Shown: positions 1 to 13,463 of the stretch, piece by piece | Layout: each line of letters opens with the position of its first letter | How positions within the stretch are numbered: the first letter of the stretch is position 1 | Source: Laburnicola sp. R22_1 | Lineage: Eukaryota > Ascomycota > Dothideomycetes > Pleosporales > Didymosphaeriaceae | Assembly (NCBI GenBank): GCA_014281115.1 | Contig: JACONQ010000003.1 | Span: 1,860,001 to 1,924,000, forward strand | Reading direction: 5' to 3' | Length of the DNA stretch: 64,000 nucleotides | Notes under the pieces: model-generated | Told to the model about the DNA's origin: nothing | Databases searched by the model: none | The model's input: only the letters and a program-made list of their open reading frames with translations | Made by a program: the position numbers and the translations under genes

Positions 1-1590
1 TCGCGAAGGCGCCTATAATGCCTTAGTAGCTACCTACGCTGCTATAGTTCTATACTCTATAGTTTTACCCTACTAGATTTGCTTTCTTTTACGTAATTTC
101 TGCTTAGTTATTACTACTAATTGCTTTTTAAGCTTATAAACGGGAGCGGTTAAAAGAGCGTTTTAATATAGTATAAGTTTACCACCTTTTATAAGCTAAG
201 AGAAGCTAGCCTAAGCTATAATAGGTAATTAAGTAAAGGAGTTACTTACTAGTTTTAACTAGAATTTAAACTCGTGCGTATTACTTAGTGTTTTTAATTG
301 CTATAGCGTCTCCTATAGTGGGAGTGCTAGTGGGATATATAGCTGTACTTTAAGGCGATTTAATACTACCTATATATTAATAGGAATAAGGCCTAATGCC
401 TTAAAGGCCTTATAATAGATTTTTTTATAAACATATTAAAAAACGCGTCTTTAAAGGCTAGGAGAAAGCCTTCCTTATTAATATAGAAGACGCGCCTGTG
501 TGCTAAGTCTCTAATGTGCTAAGAGTACTTACGCTTTAATAGTAAGAAGCAGACTATATTAAGTAGCTAAAGGACGTGCAATAAGTAAGATGGTATGTAG
601 AGGATAAGAATCTTATTTTTAAGGTAGTAGTCCTTAAAATTCTAGTTAAGGTAGCTCTTATAGCTGTCTAAAATAAGCAGCCTATATTCCCCTATCTGGC
701 GCGCCTTTGTATGCGCGTTAAAATGCTTTAACCACTCTAGACTAAGCACGTTATTAGTCTAGCTATTCTTAGAGACTAAGAGCTTCTAATTGCGTGGTAT
801 ATCTGCCTCCTTATACTACGTAGAGATGTAAACGCATTCTTTATAGATAATAAAAGATAGGGTTATATACCTAGTAGCGCAGATACTCTAGATAATAGTA
901 ACCTACTTATAATTACCTAGCTAAATAAGCTTAGGTTAAGCATATCTCTCTGCGCCTATAATAACCTTTATTAAGCTAATAATACCTATCTAGAAGCCAG
1001 TCTTATTAAAGTTGTGCACGTTGTTGTTATAAACGCTATACTTAGCTTTAGTATCCTCTACTAGCTTAAACTACGCGCTAATTATCTGTAGATCCTTCTA
1101 GAGTATTCTCTAGCAGTCTTTAGCTTAATTAAAGGCTATTTTAAGCTCGGCTAAGCGTGTTATAAAGCGCTTAGCCTAGCGCTTACTAATAGACTAGTTA
1201 CTATGTATACCTAGTAGTTTATTCTCTCTATCTTCTATCTTGCATAGCCAGAGCGCAAATCCTTACGAATTAAGGTTAAGAATATATTAGATAATTGTCT
1301 ACTCTTTAGTTACAGCAAGTTTCTAAATCCCTAGTTAAGTTTAGGCGCGTAAAGTAATTCTATGAAGCTAATTAGAGAGGCGCTAGTGTTTAACGTTAAA
1401 GGCAGCAGTTACGCATTATAGGCTTTAAATTTAGCTAGAAGTATAGGCCTTAAGAGTAAGGTTAATTTTGCCTTCTTAGTTAACTAATATCGTATTGTGT
1501 TGTAGAGACATATTAGAGTTACTAAAGTGTTAGTCGTGCTAAGAAAAAGTGGCTGGCTTACTAATGTGGCCGGCTTACTAATAAAATATA
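1..1590 (-). mobile_element. Pogo/Fot1-like DNA transposon H, RIP-degraded, left end outside window
   Basis: This is a decayed copy of the same kind of element as D (26792-32976). Blocks at about 320-490 and 660-1000 align by eye with 31697-31870 and 32030-32400, including the piece that encodes the Lys/Ile-rich stretch after the catalytic domain. The right end at about 1555-1590 is a C-to-T version of D's terminal sequence (a doubled 'ggcttactaat' motif followed by 'aaaatat'). The reading frame on the minus strand would start near 1511 and run off the window, and it is full of stops, so it is dead. Known: Fot1/pogo elements encode one DDE transposase. Inferred: H belongs to the same lineage as D and G. 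Confidence 0.7.
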
Positions 1591-1693
1591 AAAATCTTAA
1601 TAGTATACTATATACTATATAAAGTATAAAGTATAGAGTATAAAGTATAAAATAGAAATATTAAAATATAAAATATTAATTTATAATATTAAT

Positions 1694-2781
1694 TATATTA
1701 GGAAGAGAAATATTGTAGACCTTTTAGTGTATAGTATAACACTATAAGAGAAAGCTATAGGTATACTAAAAACATATTTAAAAAAGTAAAGTAGTAAGAT
1801 ATATTAGGCTAGGGACTATTTATTAGTACGTGCAAATTAGCCCCTTATATTAATAATAAGATAGTTAATTATAAAATATACTAGGTACTAAAGTTAATAA
1901 TAATATAATATATAGCTACTGCCTATACATTATAAAATGCGCAACTAGATAAAGATTGCCTAATTATACTACCTTTCTATCCTTATAAATAATTAATTAC
2001 TAGTTAAGATATTAACGTTAGTTACTATATCTATTCCTTGCCCTAAAGATTTTATCGCTACTAGATATATAGTATTACACCCCTACCTAGGAGACGTAAA
2101 TAATAATAACGCAGCTAGATATAATAGCTAGATACTACTTAATATTAAAAACTATATAGTCTATACTAAGGACTTATAAATAGCTACTATAGAATTAGAT
2201 TACTATATTAAGGAGAATATAGATCTTAGTAAATAGAAGTCTAGAATTAGTATAATAACCCTTATAATATAGATTGGCCTATACTAGTTTAGATACAAGG
2301 TACTTATAATTATTAAGAATAAGAACTAGAAGAATATAAATATTTTTATATAATAAAAGTCTAGGTTAGTAGCTATATACTACTATATAGCTTATAGTAA
2401 TTACTACTTAAAGTTAGATCTCTAATTAATAGCTACTTACTTTAAAGATAGTAGTTATACTAAGTAGGTCCTAGAGGTATAGAAAATATATAAATACGCA
2501 ATTATACTATAGAATATTTATAGGTAATAGGTAAAGTAAGGCTAGTAAGGTATTAGGGTGCTATTTAGTGTTAGGAGTAGGAAGCATGCACGCAATTTAT
2601 TATATATTATAGTAGTAGTAGTAGTAGTAGAGTGTGCGTGCATATATATAGTAGTTTATCTATTATTTAGTAATATAGTGGGTAGGCAAGCAAGTTAGGG
2701 TATTATTATTGTAGGGTTAGTTGTCTTAGAAGCTAGAGAAGATATTAGAAATACTTTAACGCGCTCTAGACTTAGCGCGCA
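1694..2781 (+). repeat. R2 repeat copy, truncated at its right end
   Basis: Matches the full R2 copy at 36211-37466 from its first bases (aagagaaatattgtagacc) to the block around 'gcgctctag', but lacks the last ~150 bp of the family. A 12-bp candidate target duplication 'tataatattaat' lies at 1682-1693 and 2782-2793; in such AT-rich DNA this could be chance, but other R2 copies have convincing 13-14 bp duplications. No readable gene in either strand. Confidence 0.6.
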
Positions 2782-2793
2782 TATAATATTAAT

Positions 2794-3596
2794 AGGTATA
2801 TATTACTTTGTAAGTAGGATAAGGGTAATATATACTAGATATACGTTTGTCGCTCTATTACTACATTAAGGTTGTTTTTAATAAATCTTCTACTATTTCT
2901 CTACGCCCTACTATTCGTCTAGACATTAATATTATTTCTAAAGAAGTACTTACTATTGCTAAAAAGTACACGCTAAAGATGCGCGCCGCTACTGTTAAAG
3001 TAACTACGCTAGAGTTCTATTCTGTCTAGATACTTATCTAGCGTAAGGGGCAGGTATACTTAACTATCTATAAGGCAGTTCTAGTATACTAGTTAGGTTA
3101 GTAGCTTATCTAGTTTACAAAGAACTATAAGGTTAAATTTCTAGTTTAGTAGATATAATTACTTCTTATTAGTAACAGAATTTAGTAGGGGATATAAAAT
3201 GAGAATAATAAGGTGTTTATTAATAAGCTATAAGGTGGCGAGAGCGTTATATAGATCTATAACATCCTCCTAGCTATTATTACTATTATTACTATTAAGT
3301 TAGCTTATTTAAGCAAGTACGCCGCATAGCGGCGCAAGTAAGAATAACTAATAATAGTAGTAGCAATAAGCTAGGTGTGCTATATATAGTATAAGTGAAT
3401 TTTATATAGGTTAGAAGCTTATAAGATGTAGATAGAATGCAAGTAAGTTTAAACTATTGTCGCGTTATTAGGTAGTGTTTAAGGTTAGTCTTTAATTAGA
3501 ATTAGGTGTTGTATATAGTATATAATAACCTTCTATCTTAACCTACTTTAACCTTAACCTAATAAAATAGGTTAAAAAAGGTGTTTGGTAAGTCGA
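2794..3596 (+). repeat. R1 repeat, 5'-truncated copy
   Basis: Covers the right-hand two thirds of R1 (compare 40818-41941), ending near the family's usual 'caagtcgac'. It includes a short open stretch at 2847-3029 (60 codons) that recurs at 6099-6290 and 41204-41389. I do not recognise the peptide (it contains ISKEVLTIAKKYTLK). The frame is closed by TAG/TAA codons immediately after. At 3310-3325 there is a small GC-rich hairpin (cgccgc-ata-gcggcg). Confidence 0.6.
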
Positions 3597-4228
3597 CTAT
3601 AAAAATAGTATATATAGTAGTCTAATAAGTTAAATTTAAAAATTACCAATTAATATTATATAAAAAGTTACTAATAAAGAAGTATAATACTATATATTTA
3701 ATAATAAGATTAACTAATAAAGTATTAAAATAAAAAATATCTATTAAGCTAGTATATAAAGAACTAACTATAGAAAAAATAAATAAAAATAAATAAGGTA
3801 ACTAGATAGTATTACTTTAAAATAGCATATTATTAAGTATTTTAATAGTAAAAATTAGACTTAAAATTTTATTTAGTGTATATAACTTTAAACAATACTA
3901 TTATTATTAAACTTTTATTCTTTATTAGTAACAGAACTATTAACAGATATAGAGCTACTATAGTTTTCTAATTCTATATTTTCTAAATTAATACTATTGA
4001 ATTTCTTTTATTAAAACTATATTTATTATTATTTATTAATTTTTCTTTATCTTCTATAATATTCTAAGTCTTTAAACTAATTAATTGCTTTATAGTATTA
4101 GGTAATAATCTAGTTATTTTTATAGTTACTATATCTTTACTTTACTAAATATAGTTTTACTATATATAAAACTAAAAATATAGCTAAATAGTCTTTAGCT
4201 ATATTATAATTAAAAAAACTATTGTTAC
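3597..4228. other. AT-rich spacer, nothing recognised
   Basis: About 630 bp of very AT-rich sequence without open frames, tandem repeats or matches to the repeat families named here. It is probably a RIP-erased TE, judged only from composition. Confidence 0.4.
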
Positions 4229-4236
4229 TATCTTTA

Positions 4237-5489
4237 TTAAAGATCTTTGTTATGTTAAGATTCTAACGAAGGTTAAATCCGCACTATATATAGAGAGGAG
4301 TAAAATAGGAGGTACGAAAACCTAGTACCTAGCACATAGTAGTAGTAACAAAATATACACAAAATAATAATAATTTTATTATTAATATTTTATATAGCAG
4401 TATTATTAATAGTAGTTAATAAATAGTCTACTATCTAGCATAACTAAGTTATATAATATCTCTTAACTAGTAGACTATTAGAGAGCTGCAGTGGACCTAT
4501 ATAGAGTTGCAACTACAGACGTAGTGTGGACAATAGGACGCTTAATTATAATTTAGTTGTCCCGCTTACAACCTAGTAGCTATAGCGTAACTATAGTTTA
4601 CTATACGCATAGCGTATAAAGTTTATCTCTTATAATATTAGTAATGCCTAGTATACTAAATCTTTACTATTAACTTATATAATACTAAGTTTTTTAAATC
4701 TAACTCTTTATTATATTCGGTAGTATAACACCTTTCTAGTGTCTAAAATTACGTTATCTAATACCTATAATTAGATACCTACTAGAGAATTTAAAACTAG
4801 TATAAATAACTAGTAAGATAATATTAGCTATTTAGCCTACCTACTATAAGATAAGATTTAAGAGGTAGGGCTGCTAAAGAACTAAATTAATTATAATTAT
4901 ACTATCCTAAAGGTTATATCTAATAATTTATTTAGGCTATATATAATCTTTACGTAACTTTAAATTTATAAGTACTAGGTTATCCTTTTATATAAAAACC
5001 TAGAAAGAGATATAGTAACCTTTATAAGAAAATAATGATACTTTACTATTATATTACTAGTAAAACTAGAGAATTAGCTAAGATATAGTAGTAGACGTCT
5101 ATTAGAAAAGAAGTAGATTTTTTTTATATTGCTAGAGCGCACGCTCGTAGCTATAGTAAAAGAAGCTTCTAGTAGTTGTTAAGATTATACAAGCGTATAA
5201 GAATAATAAGAAGTAAGAATAGTAGTAGTAGTAGTAGGAGTATAGAAAAGATAGACGATAGTAGCAAGGTCCTAGGGGGTAGTATATGGCTCGCTAGTTG
5301 CTAGAGGAGATCTACTATAGAGGAGAGTTAATAAGCTAGTTAGATTAGTTGGTATTATAATTATTATTACCATTATTATTATAGTAAAAATATTATTAAA
5401 GAAATTATTAATTACGTAACACGGTGGTTAGTTAAATAGCTAGGCTAGGATCACGTAACATTATGGATTGATCCTAGGAGAGAATTTAT
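4237..5489 (+). repeat. R4 repeat, near full length
   Basis: R4 is a ~1.25-1.3 kb family in this window. It starts with a version of 'aacatctttgttgtgtgg' and ends '...ggatcacgtaacattacgg...aggagaga'. This copy is flanked by an imperfect target duplication (ctatctttatta before, ttatctttataa after). The plus strand of the better-kept copy at 42267-43536 has a long lysine-rich frame interrupted only by TAG/TAA, so R4 may once have been coding, but I cannot name a protein. Its middle differs from the copy at 42267, so there are at least two subtypes. Confidence 0.65.
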
Positions 5490-5619
5490 TATCTTTATAA
5501 TAATTTATTATATTAATTCTATTAGTAACTCTTTTCGTTTCTAAGTATATTTTTATTTCTTCTTTATTTAAATTATTAATATTTCGACTATTAGTATTAA
5601 AAAGGTTATTATTACTATT

Positions 5620-5810
5620 TAATTTTTTACGCTTTTTTAATTACTAAGTAAGGGGCTCTGCTTTATCTATTATATTATTTAAGATAAAAGCCTTTGTGTG
5701 GCATTAAATTAACTACCTAGGGGTAGTATAACAAAGGATCTCAGCTCAAATAACATAATAAAAAAAAGTAGAGCCCCGTGCTTAGTAATTAAAAAGAGCG
5801 GAAAAAAATG
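5620..5810. repeat. Inverted R1 ends facing each other
   Basis: The left arm (about 5626-5699) is a short R1 terminal fragment in minus orientation and the right arm (about 5741-5810) is the start of the next R1 copy in plus orientation. Together they form an imperfect hairpin of about 70 bp per arm. It arises where one R1 copy landed inside another; 'aaaagcctt' on the left recurs at the right end of the inserted copy near 6843. Confidence 0.55.
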
Positions 5811-6840
5811 TAATTATAAAAAAAGCGCATTTAAACTACTAAGCGAGCTTAGTAATCTTAGCGCGGGGCTGCTTCTATAAGCAAAATCTTTATAAAAAGG
5901 CTACTTAAAACTTTAGGAGAGATAAGACTTTAGCGTAGCTACGCTATAGGCTATCTCTTTTCTACTATTCTAAGTTATAAATCGCTATTCTAAGGTGTAA
6001 ACTACTATCTAGATTATTATAAATAATATAAGTTAATATATTAATAGGTATATTTCTTATAAGTAGTAGGATAAGAGTAATATATACTAGATACACTATT
6101 GCTCTATTACTATATTAAGGTTGTCTTTAATAAATCTCCTACTAGCTCTCTACGGCCTACTACTCTTTTAGGTATTAATATTATTTCTAAAGAAGTACTT
6201 ACTATTACTAAAAAGTATACACTAAAAATACGCACTGCTACTATTAAAGTGGCTATTAAAGTAACTATACTAGAGTTCTATTCTATTTAAATATTTATCT
6301 AGCACAAGGGGCGAGTATACTTAACTATCTATAAGGCAGTCCTAGTGTACTAGTTAGATTAGCAGCTTATTTAGTTTGTAAAGGACTATAAGGTTAAATT
6401 TCTACTCTAGTAGATGCAACTACTTCTTATTAGTAATAGAATCTAGTAGGGAATACAAAAGAAGGATAATAAGGTGTTTATTAATAAGCTATATAGTAGT
6501 AAGAGTGTTACATAGATCTACAAGATCCTTCTAACTATTATTGTTATTATTGCTATTAAGTTAGCTTATTTAGCGCGTGAGCATAGATAACTAATAATAG
6601 TAGTAGTAATAAGCTAGGTGTACTGTATACGCTGTAAGTAAATCTTATATTAGGACTAGGAGCTTATAGGTATTAGGGAGTGCAAGTAAGTTTAAACTAT
6701 TATCGCATTGCTATATATTTAAGATTAGTCTTTAATTAGAATTAGGTGCTATATATAGTAGTATATAATAACCTTCTATCTTAACCTACTTTAATCTTAA
6801 ACTAAAAAACAGGTTAAAAAAGGTGTTTGGCAAGTCGACC
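5700..6840 (+). repeat. R1 repeat, full-length copy (~1.14 kb)
   Basis: Begins with a variant of the family start (gtggcgtta, followed by 'actacctaggggtag') and ends 'ggtgtttggcaagtcgac'. Both ends agree with the copy at 40818-41941, so R1 has fixed boundaries at about 1.1 kb. A 63-codon open stretch at 6099-6290 parallels those in two other copies. R1 also occurs as 100-145 bp fragments that always keep the 'gtggcgtta' end. The class is uncertain: a target-primed retroelement is suggested by the long target duplications, but I see no reverse transcriptase. Confidence 0.65.
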
Positions 6841-7084
6841 CTTAAAAGCCTTGATTATTATACTTTTATATAGATTTAATTAACGCTCTATATTATAATT
6901 ATAGTAATAGTTAAGAATACTATTAGTATATTTAATATATACTAATAAGGATTAAAGAAGTATATTATAATATAAAGCTAAAAGTAATTTTACTGTATTA
7001 AGCTTTTATTTTATACAAATACTTATTATTTATTATATGGTTTATATTGTAGATTATATAGTAGTATAATAAGTAGTTACTTAC

Positions 7085-7230
7085 GGGGTACCACATAATA
7101 AGCGCGTTATTAACTTAGTCACGTGTATTTATATAGTATCTCACCGAGCTAGTACATAGAAAAATAGGTTATAGCTAGTTATTTCTTTTACTAAAGTATA
7201 GCTGCGGAATGCGGCTTTGTTTATAAAAAT
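7085..7230 (+). repeat. R5 terminal fragment flanked by 12-bp direct repeats
   Basis: The segment from 'ggggtaccac' to 'gctttgtttataaaaat' matches one end of the R5 arms at 38156-38300. It is bounded by identical 12-mers 'gtagttacttac' at 7073-7084 and 7231-7242. This looks like an insertion that kept one end, with a short A-rich tail, and lost the other. Confidence 0.6.
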
Positions 7231-7264
7231 GTAGTTACTTACCTTTAAGCTAATTATCTAGTGT

Positions 7265-7464
7265 AAAATTAGATAAAAATAAATAGTTTAAAATTAGATA
7301 AAAATAAATAGTTTAAAATTAGATAAAAATAAATAGTTTAAAATTAGATAAAAATAAATAGTTTAAAATTAGATAAAAATAAATAGTTTAAAATTAGATA
7401 AAAATAAATAGTTTAAAATTAGATAAAAATAAATAGTTTAAAATTAGATAAAAATGAACAGTTT
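7265..7464. repeat. Tandem array, 25-bp unit x 8
   Basis: Eight head-to-tail copies of 'aaaattagataaaaataaatagttt'. The first seven are identical; the last reads 'gaacagttt' where the others read 'aaatagttt', that is one G/A and one C/T difference. There are no spacers, so it is not a CRISPR array. Confidence 0.95.
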
Positions 7465-7818
7465 AAAAAAGTCTAAACTTTAGAATTTTTTTATTTTATT
7501 TATTATATATTATTATATATTTTCAAATAAAGAACTATTAGTTTTCTAAAATAGAACTAAATAACTTTCTAGTATAGATATAGTTATATAAACTTATCTA
7601 TATAAATAAGCTAAAACCTAAGCTAGAAAAAATATCTAAGTTAGTTATTTTACTATTTATTAAAAATACTATCCACTTTAGTATATAAGTATTTTATACT
7701 TGTTAACGTTTTTTTATAACTAATAGGTTTCTAATAAAAACATAATCATAATAGTAGTTATCTCTCCTACAATTATAATTGTTATATTATAATTATATTA
7801 TAGAATTTATCTTAATAC
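7465..7818. other. AT-rich spacer, nothing recognised
   Basis: About 350 bp of AT-rich sequence between the 25-bp array and the next R1 insertion. No open frame or repeat match was seen. Confidence 0.4.
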
Positions 7819-8689
7819 TATACACTTATGTGGCGTTAATTAATCTATCTAGGGATAGGGCAACAAAGGCTTTTATCTCAAATAACATAAAAAAAACAGA
7901 GCTCTCTACTTAGTAATTAAAAGAAGCGTAAAAAGGTAATTATAAAAAAAGCGTATTTAAACTACTAAGCAAGTTTAGCGGTCTTAGCGCAAATAGCTTT
8001 TATATACAAAGTTTTTATAAAGGCTATATTTAGAACTTTAGAGAAGGAATAAAACTGTAGCGTAGTAACGCTATAAGCTATTCTTTCTTTACTATCCTAA
8101 TTATTGCAAATCTACTATTCTAATTATTATTAATAATATAAGTTAATATATAAATAGGTACGTACTACTTTATAAGTAGAATAAAGATAATATATACTAG
8201 ATACACTAGTACTCTATTACTATATTAAGGTTTTTCTTAATAAAATCTCTACTATTTCTCTACGCCCTACTATCTATCTAGGCATTAATATTATTTCTAA
8301 AGAAGTACTTGCTATTACTAAAAAATACACGCTAAAGTTTGTACTACGACTATTAAAGTAGCTATTAAAGTAACTACGCTAAAGTTCTATTCTATCTATA
8401 AGCTTATCTAGTATAATAGATAGGTATACTTAACTATTTTTCTCCTCTAGGGTTAATCTGTGATATTACATAATTTCGGGCTAGCTATTTAACTAATTAC
8501 TATATTAAAGAATTAATAATTTCTTTAATAATATTTTTACTATAATAATATTTTTACTATAATAATATTTTTACTATAATAATAATAATAATTATAATAG
8601 CAACTAACTTAACTATTTTGTTAACTCTTTCCTATAGTAGATCTCCCCTCGTAACTAGTAAGATCTATTCTGCCTAGGCTAGTAAATAG

Positions 8690-8870
8690 GTTTAGGGTAC
8701 CCAGCTTAGGTATAGAGTTAGGTTAGGATTATATAGACCCTAGGTATAGGTTAGGTTAGCGTTGCATAGACCCTAGGTATAGGTTAGGTTAGGTTGCACA
8801 GACTCTAGATATAGGTTAGGGTAAGTTATATAGACTCCTAGGTATAGATTCGGTTAGGGTACTTATTAGG
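8690..8870. repeat. Left subterminal minisatellite of the hAT element
   Basis: About four diverged copies of a ~40-bp unit containing 'cctaggtataggttaggtt'. The mirror array at 14170-14330 is in inverted orientation. Subterminal repeats are common transposase-binding regions in hAT elements; that function is inferred. Confidence 0.75.
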
Positions 8871-10559
8871 ATTGCGTAACTTATATTATATAAAATTAAT
8901 AGTAAAAAAATTAGTAACTTTAGTTACTTTCTAACGGTGTATAAAAAGAGATTTAAGTAAAAGTAAAATTAATACTATTTTGCTATTAATATGTATATTT
9001 ATTATATCTTATTATTACTAACGCTATAGTAGCACTAAGGCCTTAACCGCTTTTATAGTAGCTGCCCCTAGTAGGAAGAAGTTAGTAGCTTATTATCTAA
9101 AACCTTAGAACCTTATATAGTTTTAATAGTCTCCTTATTAGCTAGCAGCTTATATAAATTGTCCCTCTTATCTAATAGTACTATGTTCTCTAAATTGTCC
9201 TCCTTTCTATTAGGATCTAACAACTTTATAAATGGCTTATTAGCTATTATAAACTAAACTATTATAATCTTTTAAATTGTTTAAGCAGCAAAATTGTGCC
9301 TTTAATCCCTAATCATATTTCTACTAGTGTTAAAGACGCGCTTAATATCTACCTATATAATCTACACTACTAGGCTATCCTTTATAACTTATGCAAGTTA
9401 GAGATAAAATATTTAATAAACTTTCTACTACGCTAGCATATTAAACCTATTACCCTTTTTAACTATAGAAGTACTTAGGTATATTTCTCTTTCTATTTAA
9501 GTTAGGCCTAAGTTATAATTAATATCTAGCGTAGCTAAACTTTAGCTAGAGGTATAAAGACTACTAGACTATAAACTAGGTAGCAAAGAAGGCTTTTAAA
9601 ACTGTTCACTACCTTATAACTATCTTAAGTTAGTATCTAAGACTAAAATAGGCTCCCTAGCTATTAGGATATTATAGCAATTAAGGTACTCTAGAAACTA
9701 TTAGTAGTATATATACTTATCCTAAGTCTTCTATATTTTATGCTATGCAACTATTAGTATATAACTATAATAAATAGCTATAATTATAATACCTTTTACA
9801 CTATAAGCTTTTATAAAAGATCTAATATTATTACATAGATAAATAAGAAACTCTTCTTCCTACCTATTCTTAAGTAATACTTGCGTAACTTCTCTTATTC
9901 TATCTTAGCTACAGCCTATATAGCTTTTAGCTATCTAATATCATTTAACTCTTTAATAAGCTTATTATTTATTTTATTTAGGAAATTAAAAGCTAGTTAT
10001 ATATAAGCTAAATATATAAGACCTAGGATTTCTAGTTCTTACTTAGGAAGTGTGTCGTCCTCTTAAACTTTTAGAGTATAGAGGTAATTAACTTAAGATA
10101 TAACTGTTTTAGGGCTAATAGTTAAAGTTTCTTAAGGTCTTTAAACTCTGCCTCTATGGTATTACTATAAGTAGAAGTATTTAATCTCCTAGTTATTTTT
10201 ATTGTAATCTTCTTCTCTAGCTATATATTAATATTTGCCTAAAGCTTTAGTGCGCGCTTCCATATATTATGCGTAGAGTTCTATCTTATTGAAATATTGT
10301 AAATGATAGATAATTACTTTTTTAGTAGTATGTTGCTCTATATTATAGGACATTGTTTAAATTACTATAGTAACTAGTTAATTGCGATGCAAATAGCATA
10401 GAGCTGCGCACCAATTAGTCTATAATAACTGTTTATAATAACTTTTTATAATAACTTTCTATAATAACTTTCTATAATAATAGCTAATATATCTTACAAA
10501 GAGAATATAGGATAAATATCTGCACCTAAATTTCGTTTATATATTGCTGCTATAGCGTT

Positions 10560-11180
10560 ACTCTAGAGTTAAGATTAATAGGTGCTAATAATTTAAGGTA
10601 ATAGATAATATCTTAAACTATAAAGTTAATAATATAAGCAAGATATAGAATTGTATTGTCTTTTTAGTTCTAGGTAATATTCTCCTCTAATAGTTTATGC
10701 TAGACGCTCTAAGCTAGAGTGCTATTATTACTAGTATTATTATATAAAATTACTAGGAGCTTTTACACAGTTCCTATATTCTTAAGGACCTATAGTACCT
10801 CTAATACTATTAATACTATAGTATAGCTACTATATATTAGTATAACGTTAAGCAGCTTCTTCTTAAACTACTAAGTATTATTAATATAGTAACTATTAAT
10901 AGCTAAAAAGCTAAGGTAATTAGTCGCAAACCACGTGTTAAGCGAGATAGAGAGTTTAGTTACTCTACTAATATTACTAAGAATAGCTACCTTAGCAGCG
11001 TTAAATTTATTTAGGAATATTTAGTAAAATCTATATTAGCTAGTTATTACAGCGTTAGACCTAAGAAAATAGAAAGCATTAAAAGATAGTTACTCTACTA
11101 TTTAGTAGAACTAGTTATTATTAATTACTACCTATATAAGTTTAGTTTTAAACGCCTATAGAAAGTATATAGAATATAAA
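10560..11180 (-). pseudogene. hAT transposase core, RIP-degraded
   Basis: Read on the minus strand, the stretch begins with a segment like the 'VVxNN.PF..VE...F' region that precedes the DDE domain, continues through a helix-rich stretch, then gives LSISLNTWFATNYLSFLAIN and NNTSNNSTL. In hAT transposases the corresponding blocks are 'L.lD.WTS.....fLai..hyid' and 'DNASNN'; both catalytic-type Asp positions read Asn here, as G-to-A change would produce. Stops are TAG/TAA at likely Gln/Trp positions. I could not find the C-terminal dimerisation block. Non-functional. Confidence 0.75.
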
Positions 11181-13463
11181 ATAGCTATCTAACTTTTTTA
11201 TATTAAGAAGTAAAAGTCCTTTTATAAATAGGTTTATTCTACTGCGTATATACTTAGAACCTTATATAGTTAATAAGGTATTTAGTACTAATTAGCTAGA
11301 TACTAGTAAAGTTAATACTTAGGTATTATAGTATATAGCTATAATTAAGATAGAATATATATAGATAACTAGAGAGGTACTTTACGTCCTTCTAAAATAT
11401 AGTCTAAATAATACCTATATAAAGGTAAGAGTTCTACTATAGGTTATAGGTTTATTTATCTTTAGCCTATTAAGTATTAACCTACTACGCGTCCTATATA
11501 GCAAATGTCTTTTTCTCTATCTCGAATCCTTAAAAGTCTAAAGGGGACGTTAAATAAGACAAATTGTTCTACTTCCTAACCTATTAGCCTATAGGGCTAG
11601 GATTCTATATCTAAAGAGAGTATCTAGTAGTAAGACAACTAGTTTATTAATATAGGGCTATATATTAATTTCAAGGGTAGGTGTAGTACTTAATATAGCA
11701 CTTAAGGATATTAGTGTAATACAAAAATATAATAACTAGTTAAATAGTTATTTAAAAGAATAGTGATTTAAGAAGAGAATAGAACAAACTAAATTCAATA
11801 ATATTAATTATAGTAGTATTTAACTAATATTAATATTAGCTAGAAATAGTATGCAGCGCATAGTATGCTAATAAAAGTTAGTTTTAGATAGTAATTAGCT
11901 TATTACTATACTACTATAGGCGGCATCCTTAATAACTAGTATATAATTATTAACTATAATAATTAGCTATAGCAAAACTATAACTATAACTCTAGCTTAT
12001 CTTATCCTACGCGCTAATTATTGTCTAAAACCTCCTTAGTATCTAAGCCCCCTTATTATCTAAAACCCCCTTAGTACCTAAGCCTCTAAAGTCTAAGAAA
12101 CCCTTAAAGTCTATATTCTTATTTATAATATTAGAGTTGTACCTACCTAGCAGCTTCTAGAAATAAGGCTTAAGCTTGTCCTTATTATTCTTAATTTACT
12201 CTTTATACTTTTTAGTATTATTCCCCTTAATATACGCCTTATTGCTATTAAGTATACTATGCTTACTATAGTTAATAAGATTAGTAGGAGAACTAGGCTT
12301 ATAGCAACTAATAATTATTAGTAAAAGTGTGTAATAAATAAGTATAATAAACCTACAACTATTCCTTATTAGTAACTATTACTAGCTTCTTAGTAGTTAG
12401 ATCTATATTACCTATACTATTATAGAAGTCCTTCTACTCTTTTTTATTAGTCTTACTTTTAAAGCTATTAGCCTTAAGCTTTCTTAGGTCTGCCTTATAT
12501 ATATTACGTAAGAGCTTTTTATATACACTACTATAACTAAAGATTTATTTATCTACGCAACTTTATAGTGTAGGAGAACCTTTCCCCTTACTAGTAGTAA
12601 TTCTACGCTTAGCTAGGGCTGCTTATTAGGCTCTTAGATTAACTTTATTCTTAATCTTAATCTACTTCTTATATATAGCTATTAGTTTTGCCTCTAACTA
12701 GTTACCTGCTCCTTATTAATTAACTAATACGTAATAATAAAATATAATAATATACTACTTTTTTAATTTTTAAAGTAGAACTATATAAGCTCTTCTTCTT
12801 TCTACGTAAGCTATTAATGCTTTTACGCTTTAAAGAGTAGTTAGTAGTCTTTATTATTATAAAGCTTCTTTTTAAGCTAATATTATATAGCTTAATTAGC
12901 TAATCTAGTAAAGTCTAGTGCCTTTTCTTCTTTACTACAGAGTGTATTGCAAGACCTCTATATAATAGTATAGCCGCTATTACTAAGTGTACCCTTAAAT
13001 AGCACTTTATAGTTAGTAGAATAACTTTTTTAAAAACTACTTTATCTGCAATATAAAAGGATAGTACTAACCTCTTTATCTCTAGATATAAAGCCCTATC
13101 TATATTAGTATATAGTGTAATAAAAGGCTATAATTACTAGGTACCTTAGTAAGACCCTGCTACTTATCGCGCTCGAAATTTGCTAGTATCTATAGGCTAC
13201 TGCTTAGGACGCCCTTTAGAACATTAGGAGACTCTTTTTTAACAAATGCTATAATATAGGGTGTAATAATAGTATATAATAACTATAGTTAATATTATAA
13301 AAAGTAGCTATAGGGGCCTATGCGTATAAGCAAGGCGCTAACAACACTAGTGTGTTTTCTTTACTTACCTTACTACCTACTTAGCGACTCTCTTACTACT
13401 CTCCTAGTTATCTTTTTAATACTCTATAGCCTTAACTACTATATAACCTTAATTTCTAAAATA

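Noticed and set aside
2847..3029. Conserved 60-codon frame shared by three R1 copies as a possible small gene
   Set aside because: Its survival is explained by few Gln/Trp codons in the stretch; the same peptide sits in repeats that are otherwise full of stops, and no start context supports it. Kept only as part of R1.
7265..7464. CRISPR-like periodic repeat
   Set aside because: Units are contiguous without spacers, and the context is eukaryotic.
8690..8870. GGTTAGG-rich repeats resembling telomeric DNA
   Set aside because: Unit is ~40 bp with TAGGTTAGG cores, not (TTAGGG)n, and its mirror image lies at the other end of the hAT element, so it is subterminal transposon sequence.
13320..13463. 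Upstream open frame joined to the H3 tail as a longer protein
   Set aside because: The part before the ARTRLARYSK stretch has no histone or other similarity and is just stop-free AT-rich sequence.
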